Below are positions 15,915 through 23,976 of a DNA stretch of 31,879 nucleotides, piece by piece; position 1 is the first letter of the stretch, and the number at the start of each line of letters is the position of its first letter. The DNA is taken from positions 1 to 31,879 of the forward strand of contig CAKPJL010000011.1 of the NCBI GenBank assembly GCA_934162655.1. The letters are read 5' to 3'. The notes under the pieces were generated by a model. That model searched no databases and was not told where the DNA came from. It was given only the letters and a program-made list of their open reading frames with translations. The position numbers and the translations under genes were made by a program. The stretch comes from an uncultured Clostridia bacterium. GTDB lineage: Bacteria > Bacillota > Clostridia > TANB77 > CAG-465.

Positions 15915-17675
15915 ATGAAAAATAGTTTTTTAAACAGAACACTAAAAGGAACAAAATTTTATATAGTATTAACACTAATATTAAGTGCAATATATTCAAG
16001 ACTTTTAGTTTTGATACCAATGTTCATACAATATGCACTTGATGGAATTATAATGGGAGATGAAAATGTAATTCCAACTTTAATAAGAAAATTATTCTAT
16101 TCAGATAGTAAAATATCAAAAATTATAATACTTGTTTTAGTGTTAATATTAGTAAATGTATTAGTATTTATAGTAAATTATTTGAAAAGTAAAATTAACA
16201 CAAAATTCAATTTAAAAATAAATAAGAATGTTAAAGAAATAATATTAAAACATATACCAAAAATAGAATATATGCAGTATAGCAGTATAGATAAATCTAA
16301 TGTAATACAAAGAGTAAATAATGATGCTACAACTTATTCAGAATTCTTTAATTCTCAAATAAATCTATTTTTTGATACAATTTTTGTTATTATATTTGCA
16401 GTTGCACAAACTTTAAAATTAAATAGCACAATAGGATTATTTATAGGCATAATTTGTTGCTTAATAGTCCTTTTATCAATATGGTATTTTAAGATTTCAA
16501 AACAATTAGTTGAAGATATTGTTGATATGAATAAAGAGGTAATAAATAAAACGACAATAGGAATTGAAGAATCTAAGATGTTAAAAATCTTTAATAGAAA
16601 AGATAAAGAGATAGAAGATTTTTCAAAAATGAATAGTGAATATAAAAGAAAAGATATAAAATTAGCTAAAATAAAAGTATTATATGGAATAGGAACACAT
16701 ACTTTAAGAAACTTTAAAGAGCCATTTATATTATTATGGGGTGGAATTTTAGTTGTAAAAGGAGAACTCACACTTGCAACAATATCAATATTATTAACAT
16801 ATAGTACAAAAATATTAGAGTATGTATATAAATCAGTAGATAAATTAAAGGCAGTCAATGAGTTTATAGTTGCTTATAAAAAGTTAGCAGAACTAATGAA
16901 ATTAGAAGAAGATCAAGAAGTAAATCCTGATGTAAAACTTGATGGAGATATTGTTTTTGAAAATGTTTCTATAAAATTAAATGATAATACAATATTGCAA
17001 GATTTGAATTTTAAAATAAAAAAGAATGAAAATATAGCAATTATTGGAGATAATGGTTCGGGGAAAACAATTATATCAAAAACAATGTTAGGGTTTTATG
17101 ATTATACAGGAAATATCTATATAGGAAAATACAATATAAAAGATATTAGTAAAAAAAGTTTAAGAAACTACATAGGAGTGGTTCTCCAGGATTCATATTT
17201 GTTTACAGATACAATTAAAAATAATATTAATGTAACGAATAAAAATATTGAAGACCAAAAGATATTAGAGGTATTAAAGTTAGCTGAAATATATGAAGAC
17301 ATAAAAAGATTTGATAATACAATTAATTATACGATAGGTAAGGGCGGAAACAATATTTCTGGAGGTCAAAAACAGAGAATAGCGATAGCAAGAAGTCTAA
17401 TTAAAGAAAATAAAATTATTATTTTTGATGATTCATTGTCAAAACTTGATAAAAAGACGAAAATTAATATATTAAATAATATTATAGAAATGAAAAAAGG
17501 AACAATCATTATTTCGCATGATTCAGAAGTTGTAAGAAAATGTGATAAAGTCTTATTTATTAATAATAAAACTATAGAAGAAGGTTCTCATGAAGAATTA
17601 ATGAAAAACAATGTGTTATACAAAGATATTATAGAAATAAGCAATAATAAAATATTAGAAGATGAGGAATTATAA
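15915..17675 (+). CDS. Heterodimeric ABC exporter subunit A (degenerate Walker B, intact signature)
   Basis: The 586 residues comprise a six-helix transmembrane domain (about 1-320) and an ATPase domain. Walker A is GDNGSGKT, the signature ISGGQKQRIAIARSL is intact, but Walker B reads IIIFDDSLSKLD: the catalytic Glu is Asp. The switch His is present (ISHDSE). This is the pattern of the subunit that forms the degenerate ATP site in heterodimeric exporters such as LmrCD, BmrCD and TM287/288. The next gene has the complementary pattern. ATG at 15915 follows AAGGA. Substrate unknown; multidrug or lipid-like export is common for such pairs. Confidence 0.88.
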   Translation: MKNSFLNRTLKGTKFYIVLTLILSAIYSRLLVLIPMFIQYALDGIIMGDENVIPTLIRKLFYSDSKISKIIILVLVLILVNVLVFIVNYLKSKINTKFNLKINKNVKEIILKHIPKIEYMQYSSIDKSNVIQRVNNDATTYSEFFNSQINLFFDTIFVIIFAVAQTLKLNSTIGLFIGIICCLIVLLSIWYFKISKQLVEDIVDMNKEVINKTTIGIEESKMLKIFNRKDKEIEDFSKMNSEYKRKDIKLAKIKVLYGIGTHTLRNFKEPFILLWGGILVVKGELTLATISILLTYSTKILEYVYKSVDKLKAVNEFIVAYKKLAELMKLEEDQEVNPDVKLDGDIVFENVSIKLNDNTILQDLNFKIKKNENIAIIGDNGSGKTIISKTMLGFYDYTGNIYIGKYNIKDISKKSLRNYIGVVLQDSYLFTDTIKNNINVTNKNIEDQKILEVLKLAEIYEDIKRFDNTINYTIGKGGNNISGGQKQRIAIARSLIKENKIIIFDDSLSKLDKKTKINILNNIIEMKKGTIIISHDSEVVRKCDKVLFINNKTIEEGSHEELMKNNVLYKDIIEISNNKILEDEEL

Positions 17676-17678
17676 ATA

Positions 17679-19368
17679 ATGTTAAAGGAAATTTTTAAAA
17701 ATTATAAAAAACAAGCAATTAAATTAGCAATTCGGCTGGTTTATTACTAGTATTATGGTTGTAGCTTTTATAGCTTATACAATAATAATGGTAGAATATG
17801 CAATACCTAGTAAAAATATAAATTTAATAATAATATTAGGTATAAGCTATTCTGGAGTTAATATATTGAGATCAATTGCAACATTTTTTGAAGATTTTAA
17901 TGATGTAGGATTTGAAAAACAATTACAAGCCGATTATCGTGAAAAAATTTATAAAAAATTACAAAATACTAAACAAAGTAATTTAGACAAAATAAGAGTA
18001 GGAGAAATATTAGAAAATATTATAAATGACACTAAAGAATTTTCTATGTGGTATGGAACTGGAATATGTAGGTCATATTTTGCAGGAATAGTAAGATTAG
18101 TAGGAGTATTATTGGTTCTAGCTTATTTAAATATTCCTATTGTTACAATAACATTTTTAATATATATAATAGGATTTTTTGTAACACATATTTTCAATAA
18201 AAAATCAATTCAATATACAAAGCTAAAAAGAGAAGCAAATGCTAAAATATTAAATTGGTCTAATGAACAAGTTCAAGGATATTCTACAATAAAAGCATTA
18301 GAAATTGAAGAAGAGAGATTAAAAGAATTAAAAGTGTTAATTTCACAATATGAAAAGTCTGCCAATAAATTAGAAAAAAATATTAGAATATATAGTTGCT
18401 TATATGATTTTATAGTTTCTTTTGTAGGAGTAATCAATATACTAATAGGTTCTATTAGTGTAGAGCAAGGAATTATAACATATGGTGCTATGATAATACT
18501 TGCAAGATACATATCTTCGCCAGAAACATATGCTAGATGGGTAATAGAAGGATTTCAATATAGAAATGTTGGAAAAATATCGTATGAAAAAATAAATAGT
18601 ATTTTACAAAATGAAGAAGAAAATATCGATGTTGGAATTGAACTTAAAAAAGTAGAAAAAATTGAATTTAATAATGTTAGTTTTTCATATAATAATGATA
18701 AAAATGTATTAAATCATATATCATTTGAAACACAAAGAAATCAAAGCATTGCATTAATAGGAAGAACTGGTAGTGGAAAGACAAGTTTAGTAAATTTGCT
18801 ATGTAGATTTTACGATTTAAATGAAGGAACAATTAAAATAAATGGAAAAGATTATAGAGAATACAGTATAAGAAGTTTAAGAAATAAAATAGGATATATA
18901 ATGCAAAAAGTTGTAATATTTGATGGTACAATTTTAGAAAATATAAACTATGCAAATAAAGATATTTCAAAAGATGAAATAATTAGAATTTGTAAAAAAT
19001 TAAATTTGCATGAAAAGATAATGAGCTTAAAAGATGGATATGAAACTAAAATTTCAAACGATACAGATATTTTCTCAACAGGTGAAAAACAATTGTTGAA
19101 TTTCACAAGAGTTATGGTAGAAGAGCCAGAAATTATTATATTAGATGAAGCAACAGCATCACTTTCATACAAATCGGAAATGATGGTAAGAAAAGCAATA
19201 GAAGAAATAACAAAAGGAAAGATAAGTTTTATTATAGCACATAGATTATCAACAATAAAAAATTGTGATAAAATATTGCTTATGAAAGATGGAAAAATAA
19301 TAGAAGAAGGAAATCACAATGAACTTATGGAAAAACAAGGAGAATATTATGACCTAGTAGGAGCTTAA
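17679..19368 (+). pseudogene. Heterodimeric ABC exporter subunit B, frameshifted in the first membrane helix
   Basis: ATG at 17679, 3 bases after the stop of subunit A, starts MLKEIFKNYKKQAIKLA; one base too many near 17733 (GCAATTCGGC) sends it to a TAG. Dropping one base continues as FGWFITSIMVVAFIAYTIIM and on to the end at 19368, about 562 residues. The part open from 17755 (537 residues) still has five helices and the ATPase domain. Walker A is GRTGSGKTS and Walker B IIILDEATASLS has the Glu, but the signature is FSTGEKQLLNF instead of LSGGQ. This is the exact complement of subunit A: its own Walker motifs would form the active site with A's SGGQ. The break is not in a long homopolymer. 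Translation from an internal start is possible but would lack the first helix start. Confidence 0.78.
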
Positions 19369-19403
19369 TAAAATTCTCTATACAAAGATTCTACTGTGCT
19401 AAA

Positions 19404-19456
19404 AAAATAAGTCAAGATTAAATGTATGTGCTATCGCACAACCTTGACTTATTTTT
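19404..19456 (+). terminator. Terminator of the ABC exporter pair
   Basis: A 13-bp stem, AAAATAAGTCAAG (19404-19416) with CTTGACTTATTTT (19443-19455), encloses a second small hairpin, TGTGC-TATC-GCACA (19427-19440), and is followed by T. It lies 36 bases after the exporter stop codon. Confidence 0.82.
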
Positions 19457-19465
19457 ATAATCACT

Positions 19466-19590
19466 AAGAATGATCTTATAGGGAAAACACTTGATGTTTT
19501 TGCAACAAATGCTGGATGGCTCGGTGAAACTTTTGAAGAAATAAAAGAAATTTGTAAAGATTCAATTATAAACATTGGATTATTTTATAC
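19466..19590 (+). pseudogene. Flavodoxin fragment 4, internal piece
   Basis: In the frame starting at 19466 the sequence reads KNDLIGKTLDVFATNAGWLG, then ETFEEIKEICKDSI. This matches the region DLSGKKIYPFATNAGWLGKT of the flavodoxin at 15128 and is a different sequence from it, so it came from another paralogue or an older copy. No start, no N-terminal half and no C-terminal helix are present. It sits directly after the terminator of the exporter pair, in the 337-base stretch between that operon and the DUF308 gene; the remaining ~110 bases hold only AT-rich sequence. Confidence 0.75.
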
Positions 19591-19706
19591 AAAACTTATA
19601 ATTAAATTATTTTTTGCTATTAAATTACCCTATATATATTTATAATTTTTTGTAATCACTTTATATTTTGATATTAAAAGTGTATAATATTTTTAGAGGT
19701 GATTTA

Positions 19707-20243
19707 ATGAAAGATATTTTAAAAAAGAGTGGATATATTTCTTTGTTAATTTCTATTATTTTTGCATTAATTGGTATTATAATAATAGTAAATCCTACAA
19801 CAACATTTAATATAATATCAACCATTATTGGAGTCTGTATTATAGTTGCTGGAATAATAAAGTTTTTTACATCATTTAGTTATAAAACTACAAGTGGAGG
19901 TACGGATTTTCAAATGATATTTGGAAGTCTTATAATTGTTATAGCAGGTATTGTTACTATATGCTATAATAGTACAATTCAGTCAATTATAAGTATTATG
20001 ATTGGCCTTTGGATAATTTATTCCGCACTTATTAGATTTGGACTTTCGGTACAACTAAAAGCTATATCATTTCCTATATTTATATTATCAATGATACTAT
20101 CAATATCAATGTTAATATGTGGTATATATGTATTATTTAATGCTTCTGCTATTATGATATGGCTTGGAGTGATAATGCTTATTTATGCTGTTATGGATAT
20201 AATAGAAGAAATTATTTTTATTTCATATGCAGAAAAACTTTAA
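19707..20243 (+). CDS. DUF308/HdeD-like membrane protein
   Basis: This 178-residue integral membrane protein has about six hydrophobic helices in three pairs, each with short loops, for example YISLLISIIFALIGIIIIV and the following TIIGVCIIVAGIIKFF. The three-fold repeat of hairpins and the small-residue pattern are those of the DUF308/HdeD family. In Escherichia coli HdeD is linked to acid resistance; in Firmicutes the role is unknown. The frame is open from 19668, but the ATG at 19707 has AGAGGTGA at a good distance and is chosen. It is a single-gene unit with a strong terminator at its end. Confidence 0.82.
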   Translation: MKDILKKSGYISLLISIIFALIGIIIIVNPTTTFNIISTIIGVCIIVAGIIKFFTSFSYKTTSGGTDFQMIFGSLIIVIAGIVTICYNSTIQSIISIMIGLWIIYSALIRFGLSVQLKAISFPIFILSMILSISMLICGIYVLFNASAIMIWLGVIMLIYAVMDIIEEIIFISYAEKL

Positions 20244-20267
20244 AAATTACCTATCTTATACTAGTCA

Positions 20268-20309
20268 AAAAGGAATGATTTTTTGATATTATAAAAAATC
20301 ATTCCTTTT
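20268..20309. terminator. Strong terminator after the DUF308 gene
   Basis: A 17-bp perfect stem (20268-20284 with 20293-20309, core AGGAATGATT/AATCATTCCT) has an 8-base loop and T-rich flanks on both strands, so it can act for the converging guaD transcript as well. Confidence 0.85.
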
Positions 20310-20383
20310 ATTTTGTTTTAACTTATGCATTATAATAACCTAGATGTGTTTATGAATCCCTTTACTTATTAAAATACCACTTA

Positions 20384-20845
20384 TTAATATATTACGCCAT
20401 TTTGGCTTTTATATTTTTCAAATAATTTAATACATTCTTCCCTTTCCATCTGTTTTAGCCCTATTAAATTATTATTTTTCCCCCTTAGATAATCATATAT
20501 TATATCATCTCTAAATCCAATACTTGCAGCATCCTCTTTTGTACATCCATAATATACTTCTTTTATATTAGCCCATATTATAGCAGAAAGACACATTGGA
20601 CATGGTTCACATGATGTATATAAAATACAATCCGAAAGATCATACTTATTTAACTTTTTACACGCTTCTCTTATTGCTACAACTTCTGCATGTGCAGTTG
20701 GGTCATTGTTCTTAATTACTTTATTATTTCCAATAGATACAATATTACCTTTATAATCTATTATAACTGCACCAAATGGACCACCTTCTTTGTTATTTAT
20801 ACCATTATTTGCATTTTCTATTGCAAGTTTCATATACTTATTCAT
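20384..20845 (-). CDS. guaD: Guanine deaminase (CDA fold, GuaD type)
   Basis: This 153-residue zinc enzyme converts guanine to xanthine in purine salvage. The deaminase zinc motifs are PTAHAEV (His ligand and catalytic Glu, about residue 54) and SCEPCPMCLSAI (Cys ligands, about 84-92). The motifs GGPFGAVI and DPTAHAEVVAIREACK, the length and the C-terminal segment GFRDDIIYDYL resemble Bacillus GuaD more than the tRNA adenosine deaminase TadA, which has TAHAEI and a different tail. The start ATG has AGGAGG at the ideal distance. It stands alone, so there is no operon context. A related nucleoside or tRNA deaminase is the main alternative. Confidence 0.85.
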   Translation of the reverse strand: MNKYMKLAIENANNGINNKEGGPFGAVIIDYKGNIVSIGNNKVIKNNDPTAHAEVVAIREACKKLNKYDLSDCILYTSCEPCPMCLSAIIWANIKEVYYGCTKEDAASIGFRDDIIYDYLRGKNNNLIGLKQMEREECIKLFEKYKSQNGVIY

Positions 20846-20906
20846 TAAATTCCTCCTAAAAATTTACCTAATAATTATATAATAAATCTTAAAACTAGTC
20901 AAAAAA

Positions 20907-20935
20907 ATATAGATAAATTACTTATTTATCTATAT
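20907..20935 (-). terminator. Terminator of the isc/mnmA-derived unit
   Basis: A 12-bp stem (20907-20918 with 20924-20935, core AGATAAAT/ATTTATCT) overlaps the stop codon of the chimeric gene, and a run of seven T follows on the - strand. Confidence 0.78.
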
Positions 20936-21121
20936 AATCTTTCCACCACCTATTACTATATCATTAATATAAAAAACTGCAGATTGGCCTCTTGTAATTC
21001 TTGCCACACCATATATTGCGGATGGATTTCCGTAATTATCACTAAGATATGGTATCATTGCTTTTAATACTTCTTCATCTACTCTTGTGGTAGTAGCATT
21101 ATCAAAATATAATTCTTTCAT
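20930..21121 (-). pseudogene. In-frame deletion chimera: first 38 codons of cysteine desulfurase joined to last ~22 codons of tRNA 2-thiouridylase
   Basis: The 63-residue frame opens with KELYFDNATTTRVD, then AMIPYLSDNYGNPSAIYG, the unmistakable N-terminus of an IscS/NifS cysteine desulfurase, and switches near VAR to ITRGQSAVFYINDIVIGGG, which is the C-terminal strand of MnmA. Both genes are normally about 1.1 kb and often lie in the order iscS-(iscU)-mnmA, so one deletion of about 2-3 kb explains this. None of the active parts remain: no PLP lysine, no sulfur-accepting Cys, no MnmA PP-loop. The remnant keeps its start codon, stop codon and terminator, and follows an IscR-type regulator, as in intact operons. 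It is either a true deletion or an assembly collapse. Confidence 0.85.
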
Positions 21122-21206
21122 TTTATTTATCCTTTTCCCACTTTAACACTAGGAATTATAGCATACTATTCCTACTAAATCAATAGGATTTATTAAAAAA
21201 TAAAAA

Positions 21207-21230
21207 TAGATACCTAAAATTAGATATCTA
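21207..21230 (-). terminator. Hairpin after the iscR-type gene, likely terminator or attenuator
   Basis: TAGATA-C-CTA pairs with TAG-A-TATCTA around a 4-base loop, with one mismatch. The - strand continues TTTTTATTTTTTAAT. It lies between iscR and the iscS' start and could limit read-through. Confidence 0.6.
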
Positions 21231-21623
21231 TCTTATAAAATCCTCTAATGTTTTGCTATTTACATAGTCATTTATTACATTATCTAACCCCTTCCAGAAC
21301 GCATATGTTTTGCATTTTTCTTTTCTTGCACATTCTTGTCCCCTTATACAATGAGTTGGAGCTAGATCTCCCTCCGTAGCTTTTAATATATCCCCAACGC
21401 TATATTCACTTGGTTTTTTTAATAGCCTATAACCTCCTAAATTACCTCTTGCTGTCTCTAAAAATCCGGCCTTATTTAACATAGATATTATTTGTTCAAT
21501 ATATTTACTAGAAATCTCTTGTCTTTTTGCTATATCTTTGGATGATGTAAAATTATCACCACTATTTTCTGCTAAATCTATCATAACCCTTAATGCATAT
21601 CTACCTTTTGTTGAAATTTTCAT
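21228..21623 (-). CDS. iscR: Rrf2-family [2Fe-2S] transcription regulator, IscR type
   Basis: This 131-residue regulator has a winged helix-turn-helix at the N-terminus (MKISTKGRYALRVMIDLA, then SSKYIEQIISMLNKAGFL and the wing GGYRL). Three cysteines at CIRGQECARKEKC have the C-x5-C-x5-C spacing of the IscR iron-sulfur site; CymR, the cysteine regulator of the same family, lacks these. So it probably senses iron-sulfur cluster supply and controls the isc genes and its own promoter. It is the first gene of a unit whose next gene is the iscS'-'mnmA remnant, so its main neighbouring target is gone. The promoter at 21651-21679 could hold its operator. Confidence 0.88.
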   Translation of the reverse strand: MKISTKGRYALRVMIDLAENSGDNFTSSKDIAKRQEISSKYIEQIISMLNKAGFLETARGNLGGYRLLKKPSEYSVGDILKATEGDLAPTHCIRGQECARKEKCKTYAFWKGLDNVINDYVNSKTLEDFIR

Positions 21624-21650
21624 GCCACATTTCCCCCAAACTTTAAATTT

Positions 21651-21679
21651 AGTATAACACCAAAATATAAAAAATACAA
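21651..21679 (-). promoter_or_regulatory. Promoter of iscR
   Basis: On the - strand, TTGTAT (21674-21679) and TATACT (21651-21656) have a 17-base spacer, about 30 bases upstream of the ATG. Autoregulation by an IscR-like protein would act here, but I see no certain operator. Confidence 0.75.
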
Positions 21680-21747
21680 CCTCAAATAAAATGTTATATT
21701 TGATATCAGATGCATATTGCTTTTAAAATATCATAACAACATAAAAG

Positions 21748-21778
21748 AATAGAGTTCTACAATTTAAAGAACTCTATT
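21748..21778 (-). terminator. Hairpin at the end of tatD
   Basis: A perfect 11-bp stem, AATAGAGTTCT (21748-21758) with AGAACTCTATT (21768-21778), contains the end of tatD and its stop codon. The T-tail on the - strand is short (CTTTTATG), so termination may be partial. Confidence 0.6.
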
Positions 21779-22533
21779 GCATTTTTATATACTCTTTTTG
21801 CTACATATTCCTCATCCATACCTTTATAGTCAGCTAATTTTTTTAGTATTAGCTTTAAATTAGATGAATCATTTACTGTACCTCTTAAAGGAACTGGTGC
21901 AAGATAAGGACTATCCGTTTCTATTACTATTTGTTCTAATGGTATTTGCAGTACATATTTTTTAAAACTTTCATTTCTTTTATATGTTATGTTTCCACCA
22001 AATGCTACCATATACTTTTTTTCAATCACAAGTCTTACTAAATCATCACTTGGTTGAAAACAATGAAAAATAGCCCCATACTCCGGTGGATTTTGCCTTA
22101 TAACATTATATGTATCTTCTGATGCATCTCTTGAATGAATTATTATTGGAAGTTTTAATTTATTAGCAAGTTTTATTTGTGAAATAAATAGTGCAATTTG
22201 AGCCTCTTTATTATCCTTTACAAACGCATAATCAAGTCCTATTTCCCCTATTGCCACAAGTCTATTTACTAAGTTTTTAGACTTAGCATCAATATACAAT
22301 TTTTCTACATCTTTTGCCGTGTAATTATCTACATCATGTGGATGGATTCCAATAGCACAATATATATAGTCATATTTATTAGATAAATTTATGGAATCAA
22401 TTGATGATTCCATATCATATCCAACATTTACTATTGCATCAACATTAGCTTCTCTACACTTATTTAAAATTTCTTCTTGGTTTTTTAAAAATATTTCATC
22501 ATTGTAATGTGCATGTGTGTCTATATATTGCAT
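21757..22533 (-). CDS. tatD: TatD-family metal-dependent DNase/hydrolase
   Basis: The 258-residue TIM-barrel protein has the TatD metal sites: DTHAHYND at the N-terminus, the Glu in AIGEIGLDY, IHSRDA, FHCFQ and ETDSPYLAPVP near the C-terminus. Family members are 3'-5' exonucleases acting on damaged DNA or are linked to D-amino-acyl hydrolysis. The length is normal. The start ATG has GAGGAGAG upstream. It lies 12 bases after walK and is probably the last gene of the walR-walK-tatD operon, which is not the usual position in bacilli (walH, walI and yycJ follow there). More often tatD lies beside metG, which is also in this window but 11 kb away. Confidence 0.93.
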   Translation of the reverse strand: MQYIDTHAHYNDEIFLKNQEEILNKCREANVDAIVNVGYDMESSIDSINLSNKYDYIYCAIGIHPHDVDNYTAKDVEKLYIDAKSKNLVNRLVAIGEIGLDYAFVKDNKEAQIALFISQIKLANKLKLPIIIHSRDASEDTYNVIRQNPPEYGAIFHCFQPSDDLVRLVIEKKYMVAFGGNITYKRNESFKKYVLQIPLEQIVIETDSPYLAPVPLRGTVNDSSNLKLILKKLADYKGMDEEYVAKRVYKNAIEFFKL

Positions 22534-22545
22534 TTTTCTCTCCTC

Positions 22546-23958
22546 TTACTTTTTATTCTCATATTCTTCATTTTGCATTTTTATTTTAGTCGGTAAAGTT
22601 ACAATGACTTCTGTTCCTTTACCAACTTCACTTTTTATATCGATAGTACCATCATTTCCATCAATAATTTCTTTTACAATTGAAAGCCCAAGTCCTGTTC
22701 CACCCATTTCTCTTGAACGTGCTTTATCAACTCTATAAAATCTTTCAAATATTCTTTTTAGATCTTGCTCTGGTATCCCTATACCATTATCCGTAACCTT
22801 AAAATATGCTCTACCATTTATAGCACCAACATAAACTTTTATTTGTCCACCTTCTTTAGTGTATTTAATACTATTTGTAACAATATTTATTATAACTTGT
22901 TCTATTGCATCTCTATCTGCATATACACTTGGTGGGGGAATAAGTACCTCGCATTCTAATGTGTGTTTCTTTTCACTTGCTAAGTATTTTAGCTTTTCTG
23001 TAACACTTCTTGCTAAATCATCTAGTGAAAACATCATTTTTTTGAAATTTACTTTTTTGTAGTCAAATCTTGAAAGTTGTAAAAGATCGGATACAAGCCT
23101 ACTCATGCGGTTAGCCTCAGTATTTATTACTTTTGTAAATTTTTGGATTTCTTCCTCACTAAATCCACCTGAAAGTATTGTTTCAGAATATCCTTTAATT
23201 GAAGTGAGTGGAGTCTTTAATTCATGGGAAACATTTGCAACAAACTCTTTTCTCATATTATCAAGTCTAACATTTTCTGTTATGTTTCTTACCATCATTA
23301 TTACACCCATAGGGCTCAACCTGTCATTAAAAAATGGTACAAATACTATATTTAAATAATTATCATTAACACTTGCTTTTACCTCAATAGATGTATAATT
23401 TGGTAGATACATTATTTTATCGAACTCTAAGTCTATCTTTAATTTTTTAGTTATCTTTTTAAAGTTATCATCAAACTTATCTAAGTTAAGAAGCCTCATA
23501 GCAGATTTGTTCATATGTATTACTTCTTCTGTAATAGAAAAGGCTACAACCCCATCTGCCATATGTTCAAGGATTATTTCTGTCTTACTTTGTTGGCTAT
23601 TAAGGTCAAAATTATTCTTCTTTATAACTTCAATCATTGCTCTATATGATGATATTAAATCTTGCATTTCTGCAAGGTTTGTATATTCCTTTAGTTGCTT
23701 CGTATTAGGAATTTTCCCCTCTGCTACAAAGTTCATATTTTTTTCCATTTTCTTAAGTGGAAATACTATGGATTTACTTACAACCATTGCTATTATAAAA
23801 GTAACTAAAAGTAAAGTTAAAAGTAATAAAACATTTGGTATACTAAAAAAACTTGAAATATTATCAAAGCCATTTAGCAAAATTATAGTAGCTATATCCG
23901 TTATAACTACCATAATTAGACTAAAAAATACTATTCGACTTTTGATTGACTTTTTCAT
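22546..23958 (-). CDS. walK: Membrane sensor histidine kinase, WalK/PhoR type
   Basis: The protein has 470 residues. Two transmembrane helices (about 9-29 and 39-61) are joined by a loop of only ~10 residues, so there is almost no extracellular sensor domain, unlike Bacillus WalK. Then come a HAMP linker (about 62-115), a PAS domain (about 125-230), the HisKA helix with the phospho-acceptor His in VSHELKTPLTSIKGYSE, and a HATPase_c domain (N-box IINIVTNSIKYTKEGG, DNGIGIPEQD, GTGLGLSIVKEI). It lies 18 bases after walR. It probably reads signals within the membrane or cytoplasm and controls cell-wall turnover. PhoR is the alternative, since the PAS-HisKA architecture is shared. Confidence 0.88.
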   Translation of the reverse strand: MKKSIKSRIVFFSLIMVVITDIATIILLNGFDNISSFFSIPNVLLLLTLLLVTFIIAMVVSKSIVFPLKKMEKNMNFVAEGKIPNTKQLKEYTNLAEMQDLISSYRAMIEVIKKNNFDLNSQQSKTEIILEHMADGVVAFSITEEVIHMNKSAMRLLNLDKFDDNFKKITKKLKIDLEFDKIMYLPNYTSIEVKASVNDNYLNIVFVPFFNDRLSPMGVIMMVRNITENVRLDNMRKEFVANVSHELKTPLTSIKGYSETILSGGFSEEEIQKFTKVINTEANRMSRLVSDLLQLSRFDYKKVNFKKMMFSLDDLARSVTEKLKYLASEKKHTLECEVLIPPPSVYADRDAIEQVIINIVTNSIKYTKEGGQIKVYVGAINGRAYFKVTDNGIGIPEQDLKRIFERFYRVDKARSREMGGTGLGLSIVKEIIDGNDGTIDIKSEVGKGTEVIVTLPTKIKMQNEEYENKK

Positions 23959-23976
23959 TAATAATCACCAAACCTA

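Noticed and set aside
13128..19368. A bacteriocin or lantibiotic export system
   Set aside because: No C39 peptidase domain, no precursor-like small gene with a double-Gly leader and no modification or immunity genes were found near the three ABC genes.
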